From Acidilutibacter cellobiosedens (GTDB lineage: Bacteria; Bacillota; Clostridia; Tissierellales; Acidilutibacteraceae): a stretch of 64,000 bases of DNA. Under the pieces are notes generated by a model, which did not search any database, was not told the DNA's origin, and saw only the letters and a program-made list of their open reading frames with translations. Location: NCBI RefSeq assembly GCF_004103715.1, contig NZ_CP035282.1:796673-860672 (forward strand). The letters are read 5' to 3'. Position numbers and translations under genes: made by a program. Each line of letters starts with the position of its first letter. The stretch's first letter is position 1. Below, piece after piece: positions 8,748-19,069 of the stretch.

Positions 8748-8803
8748 AACACGCGGGGACGGTTCTTTTGTGCTGCAGCACAAAAGAACCGTCCCCGCGT
8801 GTT
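8748..8803. repeat. 56-bp perfect GC-rich palindrome
   Basis: Two 28-base arms (8748-8775 and 8776-8803) are exact reverse complements with no spacer. The arm contains CGCGGGGACGGTTCTTTTGT and the centre is GTGCTGCAGCAC. Its GC content is far above the flanks. It lies in the divergent gap between the small Cys gene and rex. There is no T run, so it is not a simple terminator. A mobile REP- or MITE-like element is the best guess. Confidence 0.9.
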
Positions 8804-8908
8804 GCAAGGATTTTTGATGGAATGAGGATTAGAAGTTTGACATATAAATAACAAGATGCTATAATATTTATAAATTGGTATAAAAAGAATTATAAGAGAG
8901 GGATCTGT

Positions 8909-9550
8909 ATGGGTAATAAAGTATCAATTACGGTAATTAGAAGACTTCCAAAATATTATAGATATTTAGGTGAATTATTAAATAAAGGAATTGCAAGAAT
9001 ATCATCTCAAGAATTAAGTACTTTAACAGGTTTTACAGCATCCCAAATTAGACAGGATTTAAATAATTTTGGCGGATTTGGGCAACAAGGCTATGGATAC
9101 AATGTTAGTGAACTTTATAGGGAACTCGGAAAAATATTAGGGTTGGATAAAGTTTATAACGCAGTAATAGCGGGAGCCGGAAATTTAGGCCAGGCAGTGG
9201 CAAACTATAGAGGATTTGAGGATGCTGGGTTTAAGGTATTATCATTATTTGATAAAAACCCTAAAATTATAGGTTTAAAAATAAGAGATATTGAAATAAG
9301 AGATGTAGATCTGATGGAGAATTTTATCAAGGAAAATAATGTGGAAATAGGTATAATAACTACTCCTAAGGAGAATGCACAGGATATTGCAAATACCTAT
9401 GCAAAGAGTGGATTGAGAGGAATCTGGAATTTTGCACCTGCAGATTTGAAAGTACCGGAAAATATTGTTGTAGAAAATGTTCATTTGAATGAAAGTTTGT
9501 TTATACTTTCATATTTTTTGAAAAGAAATTTAGGCGGAAATTCTCATTAA
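8909..9550 (+). CDS. rex: Redox-sensing transcriptional repressor Rex
   Basis: Rex senses the NADH/NAD+ ratio and represses fermentation and respiration genes when NADH is low. The 213-residue protein has an N-terminal winged helix (ISSQELSTLTGFTASQIRQDLNNFG) and a Rossmann domain (AGAGNLGQAVANY). The linker FGGFGQQGYGYNVSEL is typical, and length fits. It precedes bcd-etfBA by about 190 bases, and such genes are common Rex targets in clostridia. A clear TTGTTAA-type operator was not found upstream of bcd. Confidence 0.95.
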   Translation: MGNKVSITVIRRLPKYYRYLGELLNKGIARISSQELSTLTGFTASQIRQDLNNFGGFGQQGYGYNVSELYRELGKILGLDKVYNAVIAGAGNLGQAVANYRGFEDAGFKVLSLFDKNPKIIGLKIRDIEIRDVDLMENFIKENNVEIGIITTPKENAQDIANTYAKSGLRGIWNFAPADLKVPENIVVENVHLNESLFILSYFLKRNLGGNSH

Positions 9551-9740
9551 TTTAGGCATTTTAAATAGTAACTATATATAGTAGTTTATTATTTTTTGCA
9601 ATTTTGACATTTAAGGAGATAATAGACAGAAAAATGGTTTAAGAAGGTAAAAATAAAAGATAAAATTTTCACAAACACTATAGCAGTTAATTTATAAATA
9701 AATTATAATATGACTTGATAATATAAGGAGGGAAAATAAT

Positions 9741-10880
9741 ATGGATTTCACTTTGACTAAAGAGCAAGAAATGGTAAGAAATGTGATGAAAGAATTTGCA
9801 GAAAATGAAGTTAAACCTCTTGCGGCAGAGATTGATGAGACGGAAAGATTTCCGAGAGAAACTGTGGAAAAAATGGCTAAGTATAATATGTTAGGGATAC
9901 CTTTTCCACAACAATATGGAGGAGCCGGCGGAGATGAAATTGCTTATGCAATAGCAGTCGAAGAAATTTCAAGGGTGTGTGCGACTACAGGGGTTATACT
10001 TTCAGCCCATACATCATTAGGTTGTTGGCCAATATATAAATATGGTACAGAAGAGCAAAAACAAAAATACTTAGTTCCATTAGTAAAAGGAGAAAAGCTG
10101 GGAGCCTTTGGTCTGACCGAACCCGGAGCTGGTACTGATGCAGCAGGACAACAGACGACGGCTGTGCTGGATGGAGATAATTATATAGTCAACGGTTCTA
10201 AAATATTTATAACTAATGGCGGACAAGCGGACGTTTATATAATATTTGCAATGACTGATAAATCTCAAGGGACAAGAGGAATAAGTTCCTTTATAGTGGA
10301 AAAAGATTTTCCAGGATTTAGTATTGGTAAAATTGAAGATAAAATGGGTATCAGAGGTTCTTCTACTGCCGAACTTATTTTTCAAGATTGTATAGTACCA
10401 AAGGAAAATTTACTTGGAAAAGAAGGAAAAGGGTTTGGAATTGCTATGTCTACATTAGATGGAGGCAGAATAGGTATCGCTGCTCAGGCTCTTGGTATTG
10501 CTCAAGGAGCATTAGATGAAACGGTTAAATATGTTAAAGAAAGAGAACAATTTGGAAGACCCTTGTCTAAGTTTCAAGGACTTCAATGGATAATAGCAGA
10601 TATTGAAACGGCAATAGAAGCATCGAGGCTGTTGGTCTATAGGGCAGCTTTTAATAAAGCAAATGGACTCCCTTATAATAAGGAAGCAGCTATAGCTAAA
10701 TTATTTGCAGCAACTACAGCTATGAATGTAACAACTAAATGTGTTCAGTTACATGGCGGTTACGGATATACTAAGGATTATCCTTTAGAAAGAATGATGA
10801 GAGATGCTAAAATTACTGAAATATATGAGGGTACTTCTCAAGTACAACAAATGGTTATTGCGGCTAACTTATTAAAGTAA
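9741..10880 (+). CDS. bcd: Acyl-CoA dehydrogenase (butyryl-CoA dehydrogenase-like)
   Basis: An FAD-dependent short-chain acyl-CoA dehydrogenase of 379 residues. FGLTEPGAGTDAAG and NGSKIFITNGGQADVY form the FAD site. REQFGRPLSKFQ, the LHGGYGYTKDYP loop and EIYEGTSQVQQ (with the catalytic Glu position of butyryl-CoA dehydrogenase) follow. AAGGAGG lies before the ATG. The directly following etfB and etfA suggest a Bcd-EtfAB complex that couples crotonyl-CoA reduction to electron bifurcation with NADH and ferredoxin (known for clostridia; inference here). Unlike classic bcs operons, no crt, hbd or thl is present, so another enoyl-CoA substrate is possible. Confidence 0.9.
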   Translation: MDFTLTKEQEMVRNVMKEFAENEVKPLAAEIDETERFPRETVEKMAKYNMLGIPFPQQYGGAGGDEIAYAIAVEEISRVCATTGVILSAHTSLGCWPIYKYGTEEQKQKYLVPLVKGEKLGAFGLTEPGAGTDAAGQQTTAVLDGDNYIVNGSKIFITNGGQADVYIIFAMTDKSQGTRGISSFIVEKDFPGFSIGKIEDKMGIRGSSTAELIFQDCIVPKENLLGKEGKGFGIAMSTLDGGRIGIAAQALGIAQGALDETVKYVKEREQFGRPLSKFQGLQWIIADIETAIEASRLLVYRAAFNKANGLPYNKEAAIAKLFAATTAMNVTTKCVQLHGGYGYTKDYPLERMMRDAKITEIYEGTSQVQQMVIAANLLK

Positions 10881-10898
10881 TATAAGGAGGATGAAATC

Positions 10899-11690
10899 AT
10901 GAATATTATAGTATGTTTAAAGCAAGTGCCCGACACAAATGAAGTAAGAATTGATCCTGTAAAAGGGACTCTAATCAGAGAAGGGGTACCAAGCATTATA
11001 AATCCTGATGATAGGAATGCATTGGAGGAATCATTAAAAATAAAAGATCAATTTCCGGATACAAAGGTAACTGTATTAAGCATGGGACCACCTCAGGCAG
11101 ATGTCGCGTTAAAAGAAGCAGTAGCCATGGGAGCAGATGAAGGAATACTTTTAAGTGATAGAATATTTGCAGGTTCAGATACCTGGGCTACTTCGACGGC
11201 AGTTGCTGCGGGCATTAAAACTATAGGAGATTTTGATATTATATTCTGTGGAAGGCAGGCAATAGATGGGGATACTGCTCAAGTTGGACCTCAAATTGCC
11301 GAGCATTTAGGAATTCCTCAGATTACTTATGTGGAAAAACTTGAGATATTGGACGGAAAAGTAAGAGCAAGAAGAGCGTTAGAAAATGGATATTTTGTAG
11401 TAGAATCCGATATGCCTGTATTGCTTACGGCAATAAAGGAATTAAATGCTCCGAGGTATCCATCTATAAAGGGCATATATAAAGCTTATAAAGAAGAGAA
11501 AGTTAAAGTATGGAGCGGAAAAGATGTGGGATTGACACAAGAAGACGTAGGACTTAAAGCTTCTCCGACTCAGGTTAATAAATCCTTTACTCCAGACAAA
11601 AGAAAGTCCGTAGGAGAAATTTTAGAGGGTTCAACTAAGGATTCGGTCAGAGCCTTAATAGTTAGATTGAAAGAGAAGAATATCATTTAA
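10899..11690 (+). CDS. etfB: Electron transfer flavoprotein beta subunit
   Basis: 263 residues, the small Etf subunit. The N-terminal CLKQVPDTNEVRIDPVKGTLIREGVPSIINPDDRNALE is the pattern of bifurcating clostridial EtfB, and GRQAIDGDTAQVGPQIAEHLG is the family signature. It starts 18 bases after bcd behind AAGGAGG and is followed 17 bases later by etfA, so the three genes form one operon. It works with EtfA as electron carrier to the neighbouring acyl-CoA dehydrogenase. Confidence 0.95.
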   Translation: MNIIVCLKQVPDTNEVRIDPVKGTLIREGVPSIINPDDRNALEESLKIKDQFPDTKVTVLSMGPPQADVALKEAVAMGADEGILLSDRIFAGSDTWATSTAVAAGIKTIGDFDIIFCGRQAIDGDTAQVGPQIAEHLGIPQITYVEKLEILDGKVRARRALENGYFVVESDMPVLLTAIKELNAPRYPSIKGIYKAYKEEKVKVWSGKDVGLTQEDVGLKASPTQVNKSFTPDKRKSVGEILEGSTKDSVRALIVRLKEKNII

Positions 11691-11707
11691 TAGAAGGAGG
11701 GTTAATC

Positions 11708-12754
11708 ATGGCAGATAAAAATGCTGTTGTAAATGTAGATGAATACAGGGGAGTTTGGACCTTCGCGGAACAAAGAGATGGAAATCTTCTTAATGTTGCA
11801 ATTGAACTATTAGGCGAAGGAAGAAAAATAGCGGATGAATTAAATACTGAATTGACTGCAGTACTTCTTGGAAAGAATGTAGACGATATAGCGGAAAAAT
11901 TGATTAAATATGGTGCTGATAAGGTATTGTATGTTGAAGACGATTTGTTAAGTACTTATACAACAGATGCTTATAGTAAAGTTATTTATGAACTGGTAGA
12001 AGAAAGAAAACCGGAGATATTTTTAATAGGTGCCACTAATATAGGAAGAGATTTAGGGCCAAGATTATCTGCAAGAATTCATACGGGTCTTACTGCTGAC
12101 TGTACAAGGCTTAATGTCGATTTGGAAAATAGGAGACTTATGATGACTCGTCCGGCTTTCGGGGGAAATCTTATGGCGACAATTGTGTGCCCTAATTACA
12201 GACCTCAAATGTCAACCGTTAGACCTGGAGTTATGGAAAAAGCAAAATACAATGAAAACCATAAGGGAATTATTGAAAAGATTCATCCTTATCTAAAAGA
12301 AGAAGATATTAAAGCTAAGGTTATAGAATTTGTTAAAAGCAGCAAAGCGGAGGTACCATTGGAAGAGGCTCCTATAATAGTATCAGGAGGAAGAGGATTG
12401 GGAACTCCAGAAGGATTTAAACTTATAGAAAAGTTGGCTAAGAAACTTGGGGCCGAAGTGGGAGCAAGCCGTGCAACGGTAGATGCGGGTTGGATTGAGC
12501 AAGCTCATCAAGTAGGTCAGACAGGGAAAACCGTAAGGCCGAAACTCTATATAGCATGTGGAATTTCCGGAGCTATTCAGCATTTAGCAGGTATGCAGGA
12601 ATCAGATTGCATAGTGGCTATAAATAAAAATCCGGATGCTCCTATATTTAAAATTGCAGACTATGGTATAGTTGGAGATATTTATGAAATATTACCAGAG
12701 TTAATTGATGCATTGGATCATGTGGATGATATAATGGATGCCTTTAGAGCTTAA
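11708..12754 (+). CDS. etfA: Electron transfer flavoprotein alpha subunit
   Basis: 348 residues. The C-terminal FAD domain carries VSGGRGLGTPEGF, GASRATVDAGWIE, QVGQTGKTVRPKLYIACGISGAIQHLAGM and NKNPDAPIFKIADYGIVGD, all diagnostic. The N-terminal half has the EtfA adenine-nucleotide-like fold (IFLIGATNIGRDLGPRLSARIHTGLTADCT). There is no N-terminal ferredoxin domain. GAAGGAGGG precedes the ATG. Last gene of bcd-etfBA, closed by a strong terminator. Confidence 0.95.
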   Translation: MADKNAVVNVDEYRGVWTFAEQRDGNLLNVAIELLGEGRKIADELNTELTAVLLGKNVDDIAEKLIKYGADKVLYVEDDLLSTYTTDAYSKVIYELVEERKPEIFLIGATNIGRDLGPRLSARIHTGLTADCTRLNVDLENRRLMMTRPAFGGNLMATIVCPNYRPQMSTVRPGVMEKAKYNENHKGIIEKIHPYLKEEDIKAKVIEFVKSSKAEVPLEEAPIIVSGGRGLGTPEGFKLIEKLAKKLGAEVGASRATVDAGWIEQAHQVGQTGKTVRPKLYIACGISGAIQHLAGMQESDCIVAINKNPDAPIFKIADYGIVGDIYEILPELIDALDHVDDIMDAFRA

Positions 12755-12810
12755 ATGAAGAAACGTAAATATATTAAAAAGAACTGAATGTTTATTTAAG
12801 AATGATATGC

Positions 12811-12870
12811 CTCCCTATTATAAGCAGATTAAATGATAAAGATCTGTTTATAATAGGGAAGTATTTTTTT
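12811..12870 (+). terminator. Intrinsic terminator after etfA
   Basis: CTCCCTATTATAAGCAGAT pairs with ATCTGTTTATAATAGGGAAG, then a run of seven Ts. It closes the bcd-etfBA operon. Confidence 0.9.
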
Positions 12871-12950
12871 AAAATTACTTTTATTATTTTATTTTGGGTA
12901 TTATAATATTGTTATATTTTATTTAGACAAAATAAAGGAGAGTTTATTAT

Positions 12951-13853
12951 ATGAAATGTAATATAAAAGAATACGAAGACGGAATAATAATTGATAATTT
13001 GAAGGATTTTAATCCCGTTCATATATTTGATTGCGGTCAATGTTTCAGGTGGAACAGAGAAGAAGACGGAAGCTACACAGGAGTAGCTTTTGGTAAAGTG
13101 TTAAATGTAAAAAAAGAGGAAGGCAGAATAATATTCACTAACACCAATATGGAAGACTTCAATAATATATGGTTTGATTATTTTGATTTAGAAAGAGATT
13201 ATGGAGAAATCAAAGATGTATTATCAGAAGATCCCATACTTCGTGAAGGAATCAAATTTGGAGAAGGAATCAGAATTCTTAATCAAGATCCCTTTGAAAC
13301 ACTTATTTCATTTATCATATCTGCAAATAATGCAATACCAAGAATTAAAAAATCTATTGAACTTATTAGTCAGAGATATGGAAAATATATTGAAGAATTT
13401 CGTGGGGAAAAATATTTCGCTTTCCCTTCCCCGGAAGAATTATCCGTTGCGACTGTAGAAGAATTAAAAGAATGTAAAGTGGGATTCAGAGGGAAATATA
13501 TTCTTGATGGAACTGACAATATATTAAATGGACAAATTGATCTTGATGAAATAAAATCTCTTTCTACTGAAAATGTAAAAGAAGAACTGATGAAGATTAA
13601 AGGTATCGGAGATAAGGTTTCAAGCTGTATAGCACTTTTTTCTATGAGAAAAGGAGATGCCTTTCCCATAGATGTGTGGGTAAAAAGAGTAATGGAATAT
13701 TTTTATTTAAAAAAGGATACAAAACCTAAGGAAATTCTTTTATTCGCTGATAATAAATTTGGACGATATAAGGGTTTTGCACAACAGTATCTATTTTATT
13801 ATGCCAGAGAATTGGGGATAGGGAAAGAGAAGAAACAAAATAATAGGAAATAA
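12951..13853 (+). CDS. 8-oxoguanine DNA glycosylase/AP lyase (OGG1 family)
   Basis: A 300-residue HhH-GPD base-excision-repair enzyme related to eukaryotic OGG1. The N-terminal domain has FDCGQCFRWN, typical of the OGG N-terminal region. The helix-hairpin-helix is LMKIKGIGDKVSSCIALFS with the catalytic Lys at residue 222. FPIDVWVKR follows with the catalytic Asp at 241. There is no C-terminal Fe-S cluster, unlike MutY or Nth. It should excise 8-oxoG or related lesions. AAAGGAG precedes the ATG; the next gene starts 21 bases after the stop, so the two are probably co-transcribed. Confidence 0.9.
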   Translation: MKCNIKEYEDGIIIDNLKDFNPVHIFDCGQCFRWNREEDGSYTGVAFGKVLNVKKEEGRIIFTNTNMEDFNNIWFDYFDLERDYGEIKDVLSEDPILREGIKFGEGIRILNQDPFETLISFIISANNAIPRIKKSIELISQRYGKYIEEFRGEKYFAFPSPEELSVATVEELKECKVGFRGKYILDGTDNILNGQIDLDEIKSLSTENVKEELMKIKGIGDKVSSCIALFSMRKGDAFPIDVWVKRVMEYFYLKKDTKPKEILLFADNKFGRYKGFAQQYLFYYARELGIGKEKKQNNRK

Positions 13854-13873
13854 CAGATATTAGGAGGTAAAAA

Positions 13874-14572
13874 ATGTTAGGGACTGTAGTAAATTCCGTA
13901 TCAATTATCGTAGGAAGTGTCTTAGGGGTATTTCTTAAAGAAGGGATTAAAGGAAGATACAAGGAAACAATCATGCAAGGAATGAGTTTGGTAGTAATGC
14001 TCATAGGAATAATGGGAGCAGTGGAATCAAAGAATATTTTATTGGTTATAATAAGTCTGGCATTAGGAAGTATAATCGGAGAGAAAGTAAATATAGAAGA
14101 AAAATTGGACAAGTTGGGGTCTATATTAGAAAATAAACTTGGGAAAAACAATTCATCTTTTGCCGAAGGTTTTGTTACTTCTTCTCTGGTGTTTTGTATA
14201 GGTGCTATGGCAATAGTAGGAGCTTTAGAAAGCGGACTTCAAGGCAATTATAAGACTCTCTTTGCTAAATCAGTTATAGATGGTATCTCTTCCATAATAT
14301 TTGCATCTACTATGGGTATAGGGGTTGCCTTTTCATCTGTATGTGTATTTTTGTATCAAGGTATAATAACAGTTCTTGCTTCCGGAATCAAAGGTTATCT
14401 TACTGCCGATGTTATAAAGGAGATGTCTGCAGTGGGGGGGTTGCTTGTATTTGCCATAGGTTTAAATATGATGGAAATTAAAAAGATAAGAGTTGGAAAT
14501 ATGCTTCCTGCAATATTTGTCCCTCTTATATATCATATTTTATCAATTATATTTACGGGACTAAGGTTTTAG
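13874..14572 (+). CDS. DUF554 family membrane protein
   Basis: A 232-residue integral membrane protein starting MLGTVVNSVSIIVGSVLGVFLKEGI, with about seven hydrophobic segments. FCIGAMAIVGALESGLQGN and SVIDGISSIIFASTMGIGVAFS are typical of the DUF554 (YdfK/YqgA-like) family. Function is unknown. TAGGAGG lies before the ATG, 20 bases after the glycosylase gene, suggesting an operon with it. Confidence 0.85.
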   Translation: MLGTVVNSVSIIVGSVLGVFLKEGIKGRYKETIMQGMSLVVMLIGIMGAVESKNILLVIISLALGSIIGEKVNIEEKLDKLGSILENKLGKNNSSFAEGFVTSSLVFCIGAMAIVGALESGLQGNYKTLFAKSVIDGISSIIFASTMGIGVAFSSVCVFLYQGIITVLASGIKGYLTADVIKEMSAVGGLLVFAIGLNMMEIKKIRVGNMLPAIFVPLIYHILSIIFTGLRF

Positions 14573-14811
14573 ACGAGATTGGCATTATTAGAAAAGAAAT
14601 TATAGATATTGGCTATTTAAAGGAGTTTAAAGGATATAAGAAATTATAGGAATTATGATATATTAAGAAAAATCAAGATAAACTGCGAAATTTAATGTAA
14701 TATTTTTATATTATTGATACATATTATAGATAGCTTAAATATGGGTTTAAAATATGTTATTTTAAGCCTTGAAAACCCAAAACATATTAAGTAACATATT
14801 AATTGTAGATA

Positions 14812-14838
14812 TTAGCACTCGGTAATGATGAGTGCTAA
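14812..14838 (+). promoter_or_regulatory. CIRCE operator (HrcA site) of groESL
   Basis: A perfect TTAGCACTC-N9-GAGTGCTAA. HrcA binds it and represses until heat stress. A possible promoter just upstream is TTGAAA (14769-14774), 17 bases, TAACAT (14792-14797), which would place CIRCE near the start of the transcript. The rest of the 317-base gap from 14573 is AT-rich, with a weak inverted repeat near 14732-14768 and no gene seen. Confidence 0.97.
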
Positions 14839-14889
14839 TAAATTGAAAAAAATAATCAATATATTATTATATATAAGGAGGGCTAATAT

Positions 14890-15171
14890 ATGAGTATTAA
14901 ACCATTAGGTGACAGAGTAGTTATTAAGAAAATTGAAAATGAAGAAAAAACCAAAAGTGGGATAGTTCTTCCAAGTACAGCTAAGGAACAACCTCAAATG
15001 GCTGAAGTTGTGGCTATTGGATCTGAAATTGACAAAGATGAAAAGAAAAAAGATCAACTTAAAGTTGGAGATAAGGTTATATTCTCTAAGTATGCAGGAA
15101 CAGAAATAAAAGAAGATGGAAAAGAATATACCATTCTTAAATTTAGTGATGTTTTAGCTGTAGTTGAATAA
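14890..15171 (+). CDS. groES: Co-chaperonin GroES
   Basis: 93 residues with the N-terminal MSIKPLGDRVVIKK signature, the mobile-loop region EKTKSGIVLPSTAKEQPQ and the KVGDKVIFSKYAGTEIK segment. The heptameric lid of GroEL, acting in the cytoplasm on protein folding. It follows a CIRCE site and an AAGGAGG, and is 32 bases ahead of groEL in a heat-shock operon repressed by HrcA (hrcA is not in this window). Confidence 0.98.
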   Translation: MSIKPLGDRVVIKKIENEEKTKSGIVLPSTAKEQPQMAEVVAIGSEIDKDEKKKDQLKVGDKVIFSKYAGTEIKEDGKEYTILKFSDVLAVVE

Positions 15172-15197
15172 TTATTGAAGATTATAAAGGAGAGTGA

Positions 15198-16832
<1,635 letters not shown>

Positions 16833-16866
16833 TTCCTTTATATGTTATCCCTATGATAAGTTAATA

Positions 16867-16916
16867 AAAATTGCCAACGGTTTGCCATTATAGGTAATTT
16901 CCGTTGACAATTTTTT
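16867..16916 (+). terminator. Intrinsic terminator after groEL
   Basis: AAAATTGCCAACGG pairs with CCGTTGACAATTTT (one mismatch) and runs into seven Ts. Confidence 0.88.
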
Positions 16917-17068
16917 TATTTAAATGATTTTGTATCTCATTATTTACGGTATTATTTCTTAAAATTCTATACAAATAAAATTTTTTCTGTTATAATTTAT
17001 TTAAATTAACTTTTATAAAAGAATATGAACATAATTTCTAATACAGAATTGGTAATGGAGGTAGAAAT

Positions 17069-18016
17069 ATGAAGGGAAGATCAATTTTTTTAGCTAAGGT
17101 AGCTTCTATGTATTATATGGATGATTTATCTCAACAAGAGATTGCTGATATGTTGGATATTTCCAGGCCGACTATTTCTCGGGCATTAGCTGAAGCAAGA
17201 GATAAAGGAATTATAGAAATTACAGTTAATTCTCCTGTTTCCAGGAACTATGATTTGGAAAAGAAATTATTGAACAGGTATAATCTGGAGGAGGCAATCG
17301 TTATTCCTGTATTTTCCACTCAGGAAGAGAGTATAACCAAAAAGTTGGGAGAGGCTGGAGCAAATTATTTTTATGAGAATATTAAAGACGGAATGATCAT
17401 TGGATTATCAATTGGGAAAACGTTAAACGAAATGGCAAAAGCATTAAGTGATCAGAATTTGAATAAAAGGTTTAAATACAGTGTTGTGCCTATAGTTGGA
17501 GGAACCGGGTATATTGAACCTCAGTTTCACTCAAATGAGATATGCAGAAAAGTAGCGGAAGCTTACGGAGGGGTTTCTTATCCTATATATGCTCCGGCGA
17601 TAGCAGAAAATGAAGATAACAAGAAAGCATTTATGAAAGATCTCTTAGTAAAAAGGGTATTTGAAAAAACTTTGGAAGCGGATATCATCTTTGTAGGAAC
17701 CGGAAATGTAAATTCGTCTACCCTTGTAAGGATTGGAAATATAAAAAAAGAAGAAGCAGAAAATTTAAAGAAAAAAGGGATAGTAGGAGATATAGGAAGT
17801 TGGTTTTTTGATGAAAACGGGAAATTTCCTGATGTGGATATAAATAAAAGGATAGTTGGAGTAAGTTTTGATAAACTGAGGAGAAAATCCAAAATAGTAT
17901 TAATAGCGGGAACTGAAAAGAAGGAAAATGTGATTAAATCAGCACTTAAAGGTAATTGGGTTGATGTATTAATAACCGATGAAAACGTATGCAGATATTT
18001 GTTGGAAAATGATTAG
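17069..18016 (+). CDS. SorC-type sugar-binding transcriptional regulator
   Basis: 315 residues. The N-terminal helix-turn-helix is YYMDDLSQQEIADMLDISRPTISRALAEARDKGII. The remainder is a SorC sugar-binding (phosphosugar-effector) domain with GLSIGKTLNEMAKAL, VVPIVGGTG and FVGTGNVNSSTLVRIG. Relatives include B. subtilis DeoR and CggR. No catabolic gene adjoins it: it is flanked by terminators, so the target operon is elsewhere or is one of the PTS clusters (speculation). GGAGGT lies 7 bases before the ATG. Confidence 0.88.
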   Translation: MKGRSIFLAKVASMYYMDDLSQQEIADMLDISRPTISRALAEARDKGIIEITVNSPVSRNYDLEKKLLNRYNLEEAIVIPVFSTQEESITKKLGEAGANYFYENIKDGMIIGLSIGKTLNEMAKALSDQNLNKRFKYSVVPIVGGTGYIEPQFHSNEICRKVAEAYGGVSYPIYAPAIAENEDNKKAFMKDLLVKRVFEKTLEADIIFVGTGNVNSSTLVRIGNIKKEEAENLKKKGIVGDIGSWFFDENGKFPDVDINKRIVGVSFDKLRRKSKIVLIAGTEKKENVIKSALKGNWVDVLITDENVCRYLLEND

Positions 18017-18049
18017 GACAACCTATGCGATAATTTCATGTAATCGTCA

Positions 18050-18091
18050 AAAGCATGATATTTCAATATTAATGTTGAAATATCATGCTTT
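18050..18091 (+). terminator. Intrinsic terminator after the SorC-type gene
   Basis: A perfect 17-bp stem, AAAGCATGATATTTCAA with TTGAAATATCATGCTTT, then a short T run. It could serve both strands. Confidence 0.85.
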
Positions 18092-18113
18092 TTAATATTT
18101 AACTAAATATATT

Positions 18114-18155
18114 TTATAGCCCACCAGAGGAAAATTCTAATTTTTCTTGATTCAA
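18114..18155 (-). CDS. Possible 13-codon mini-ORF with a near-perfect ribosome site
   Basis: On the minus strand, AAGGAGGT (18161-18168) is followed 5 bases later by a TTG start and the reading MNQEKLEFSSGGL, then stop. It is the only coding-like signal in the 325-base gap between 18017 and 18341. It may be a tiny peptide, a regulatory leader or a gene remnant. There is no support beyond the ribosome site. Confidence 0.25.
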   Translation of the reverse strand: MNQEKLEFSSGGL

Positions 18156-18341
18156 AAAAGACCTCCTTGATTTATTTTGCAGTACTATTAATTTCTTGTT
18201 CGTTATTATTAGTACTTATATAAAATTAATGTAGCTTTAATAGTGCTTTAATGGTGTTCTAATTTAGATATGATATTTTAATTTTTATATGGCACTTATT
18301 GATATTTACTATTATATTAAAGATTTAACTGATGATAGGAG

Positions 18342-18989
18342 ATGAGAAAAATTAGAAAAAAAGATTGGAATAATATAAAAAGTAGCAAATTTTACAGGCA
18401 GGAAAGTTATAAAATATATATAGTTCTTACTTATAGTGGGACATTTCTTTCAAGATGTATAAAGACTTATACGGGGGAACCGTATAGTCACGTATCTGTT
18501 TCATTAAATGTTAAGTTAAATAATATGTATAGTTTTGGAAGAAAATATTATAAAAATCCTTTTATCGGGGGATTTGTTGAAGAAAGTATTAATAAAGGGG
18601 TGTATGGGAAATTTAAAAATACGACATGTGCCGTATATTCTCTTAAGATAAATGAGATACAATATAACAATTTAAGGAATTTACTTTATAAATTCGAAAT
18701 AAATAGAGAGAGATATGGCTATAATTTATTGGGGTTATTAGGAGTAATTTTAAACACTCCCATAAAGAGAAAATATAAATTTTTTTGTTCTCAATTTGTA
18801 GCTACATTATTGGATTATAGCGGAATACATATTTTTAATAAACCTGCCTCTCTTGTATCTCCTAAGGATTTTAGATACTGCTCGAAGATGACATTAATTT
18901 ATGAAGGAAGATTGAATGATTATAAAGTAAATTATGAGGAACTTTCCGATATTAGGATAGGGGAATCATTAGATAAAAAAATTTCTTAA
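18342..18989 (+). CDS. Permuted papain-fold (YiiX/NlpC-like) putative cysteine hydrolase
   Basis: A 215-residue basic protein without a clear signal peptide. The order of putative catalytic residues is His first (TGEPYSHVSVSLN) and Cys later (KYKFFCSQFVATLLDYSG). This is the pattern of circularly permuted NlpC/P60 or LRAT/YiiX-like enzymes, which act on amide or ester bonds in lipids or peptidoglycan. A central YGYNLLGLLGVIL segment could form a hydrophobic helix. The GGAG is almost touching the ATG, so the start is uncertain. Substrate is unknown, and family membership is inferred from motifs only. Confidence 0.65.
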   Translation: MRKIRKKDWNNIKSSKFYRQESYKIYIVLTYSGTFLSRCIKTYTGEPYSHVSVSLNVKLNNMYSFGRKYYKNPFIGGFVEESINKGVYGKFKNTTCAVYSLKINEIQYNNLRNLLYKFEINRERYGYNLLGLLGVILNTPIKRKYKFFCSQFVATLLDYSGIHIFNKPASLVSPKDFRYCSKMTLIYEGRLNDYKVNYEELSDIRIGESLDKKIS

Positions 18990-19069
18990 ATAATTATATT
19001 TTTATGCAGTATTTTTAACATTTATTTCGTTATAATTAATGTACGGAGGAAAGGAGGGGGGATTATGAC

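Noticed and set aside
9551-9740. Possible Rex operator upstream of bcd
   Set aside because: An imperfect AT palindrome (TTAATTTA-TAAA-TAAATTAT) lies near 9688-9707, but it lacks the TTGTTAA half-sites and is expected in such AT-rich DNA.
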